From NCBI GenBank assembly GCA_016184125.1, contig JACPDG010000039.1:1-64000 (forward strand): a DNA stretch of 64,000 nucleotides, in the 5' to 3' direction. Shown one piece after another: positions 63,137 to 64,000 of this stretch. Source of the stretch: Candidatus Rokuibacteriota bacterium (GTDB taxonomy: Bacteria > Methylomirabilota > Methylomirabilia > Rokubacteriales > CSP1-6). Positions within the stretch are counted from its first letter, which is position 1. Each line of letters starts with the position of its first letter. The translations under genes were made by a program, and so were the position numbers. The notes below the pieces were generated by a model that ran no database searches, was not told where the DNA came from, and saw nothing but the letters and a program-made list of their open reading frames with translations.

Positions 63137-64000
63137 CTACTCGCGATCCAGGTCGCGGTGGACCACGGTGGGCGACAGGCCGCGCTCCTCCAGGAACGCC
63201 CGCAGCTCCTCCACGAAGGCGACCGACCGGTGGCGGCCGCCGGTGCAGCCGATGGCGACCGTGAGGTACGCCTTGCCCTCGCGCTCGTAGCACGGGATCA
63301 GGAACGCGAGGAGGTCGCGGAGCCGCCGGAGCAGCTCGCGGCTCTCCTCGTGCTCGAAGATGAAGGTCCTCACCGGCGCGTCGCGCCCGTCGTGGGCCCG
63401 GAGCTCGTCGACGAAGTGCGGGTTCGGGAGGAACCGGACGTCGAAGACCAGGTCGGCGTCGTACGGGATGCCGTGCTTGAACCCGAACGAGACGAGCGAC
63501 GGCGCGAGCCCGGGGCGCTGCTTCGGCGTCACGTAGAGCTCGATCAGGAGCGCCTTGAACTGGTGCACCGTCAGGCCCGACGTGTCGAGGATGCGATCGG
63601 CGATCTCGCGCAGGTGGGCCATCGCCTTGCGCTCGGCCCGGATGCCCTCGAGCACGTTGCCGTTGCCGGCGAGCGGATGGCGGCGCCGCGTCTCGTGATA
63701 GCGGCGGACGAGCGTCTCCTCGCTCGCCTCGAGGTAGAGCACCTCCACCGAGTGCCGGCGGCGCCTGAGCTCGGCGATCGCGTCGAGCAGGTGCGAGAGG
63801 TACTCGCCCTCGCGGACGTCCACGCCGAGGGCGATCCGGTGAATGCTCTGGGTCGAGCGGGTCGCGAGGTCGGCAAACGTGGGGATCAGCGTCGTCGGCA
63901 GGTTGTCGACGCAGAAGAACCCCATGTCCTCGAAGCACTTGATGGCGTAGCTCTTCCCGGCCCCCGACATGCCGGTGATGACGACGAAATCGATCGGCGG
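63137..64000 (-). CDS. rapZ: RNase adapter / nucleotide-binding protein RapZ (partial at N-terminus)
   Basis: The frame is open to the window edge and reads DFVVITGMSGAGKSYAIKCF, a Walker A P-loop (GMSGAGKS), followed by FCVDNLPTTLIPTFADLA and the C-terminal GLAPSLVSFGFKHGIP and AIGCTGGRHRSVAFVEELRA, the signature of RapZ/YvcJ. In E. coli RapZ controls glucosamine-6-phosphate synthase RNA; in other phyla the role is less clear. Only a few N-terminal residues are missing. The stop TAG is at 63137. Confidence 0.93.
   Translation of the reverse strand, partial: PPIDFVVITGMSGAGKSYAIKCFEDMGFFCVDNLPTTLIPTFADLATRSTQSIHRIALGVDVREGEYLSHLLDAIAELRRRRHSVEVLYLEASEETLVRRYHETRRRHPLAGNGNVLEGIRAERKAMAHLREIADRILDTSGLTVHQFKALLIELYVTPKQRPGLAPSLVSFGFKHGIPYDADLVFDVRFLPNPHFVDELRAHDGRDAPVRTFIFEHEESRELLRRLRDLLAFLIPCYEREGKAYLTVAIGCTGGRHRSVAFVEELRAFLEERGLSPTVVHRDLDRE

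Overview
The window is a high-GC (roughly 68-70 %) bacterial chromosome segment with short intergenic gaps, GTG/TTG starts and mostly housekeeping genes. Gene content fits a soil or subsurface bacterium of the Rokubacteria/Methylomirabilota type: CO/xanthine dehydrogenase-like trios, a UGSC selenoprotein, a proteasomal ATPase outside Actinobacteria, an archaeal-type FBP aldolase/phosphatase and LLM flavin oxidoreductases. This placement is an inference from gene content; no rRNA or tRNA gene is visible.

Layout. 0-6.6 kb: a cobalamin-binding protein, scars of an aldehyde dehydrogenase and an ABC substrate-binding protein, then a minus-strand operon for a molybdenum hydroxylase (FAD, 2Fe-2S and molybdopterin subunits) with a GntR fragment upstream. 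6.9-15.3 kb: glgX, an aconitase fragment, a secreted repeat protein, an M15 peptidase, an orphan Mpa/ARC proteasomal ATPase, an epoxide hydrolase and an LLM oxidoreductase. 15.3-21 kb: a REC-PilZ-GAF-histidine kinase, small genes, RraA-like and SDR genes. 21-30 kb: a two-gene UGSC selenoprotein operon, a GspE-type ATPase, gene scars, a selenocysteine peroxiredoxin, DnaJ, hemerythrin, Rieske, small secreted/membrane proteins and a TPR protein. 30-38 kb: a decayed coxL, a PaaA-like ferritin-fold protein, the miaB-bfn-glycosyltransferase operon, and FBP aldolase/phosphatase divergent from a SorC regulator. 38-64 kb, nearly all minus strand: accA, dnaE carrying an intein, guaA, guaB3, coaX, birA, valS, a lptF-lptG fusion (plus strand), UPF0182, ahcY, metK, a phosphoglucose/phosphomannose isomerase and rapZ, which runs off the window.

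Three things stand out. (1) At least 16 copies of a 90-150 bp GC-rich palindromic element lie scattered from 5.4 to 63 kb. They sit on gene borders, provide start or stop codons, and in birA two tandem copies are read through in frame inside the enzyme, much as Rickettsia palindromic elements behave. A second family, a 46-bp palindrome, has three copies, two of them abutting the first family. (2) Two genes carry an in-frame TGA at a catalytic position (UGSC protein, 2-Cys peroxiredoxin). Each is followed by a 7-bp-stem, 5-nt-loop hairpin at nearly the same distance, which fits bacterial SECIS elements; no ORF caller would join these genes. (3) dnaE is interrupted by a 421-residue intein with LAGLIDADG-like motifs, four residues downstream of the cyanobacterial split DnaE intein site.

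Functional links: metK and ahcY form a SAM-cycle pair; guaA and guaB3 cover guanine nucleotide synthesis or a related step; accA, birA and coaX touch acyl-CoA/biotin/CoA metabolism; the FBP aldolase/phosphatase is probably controlled by its divergent SorC neighbour.
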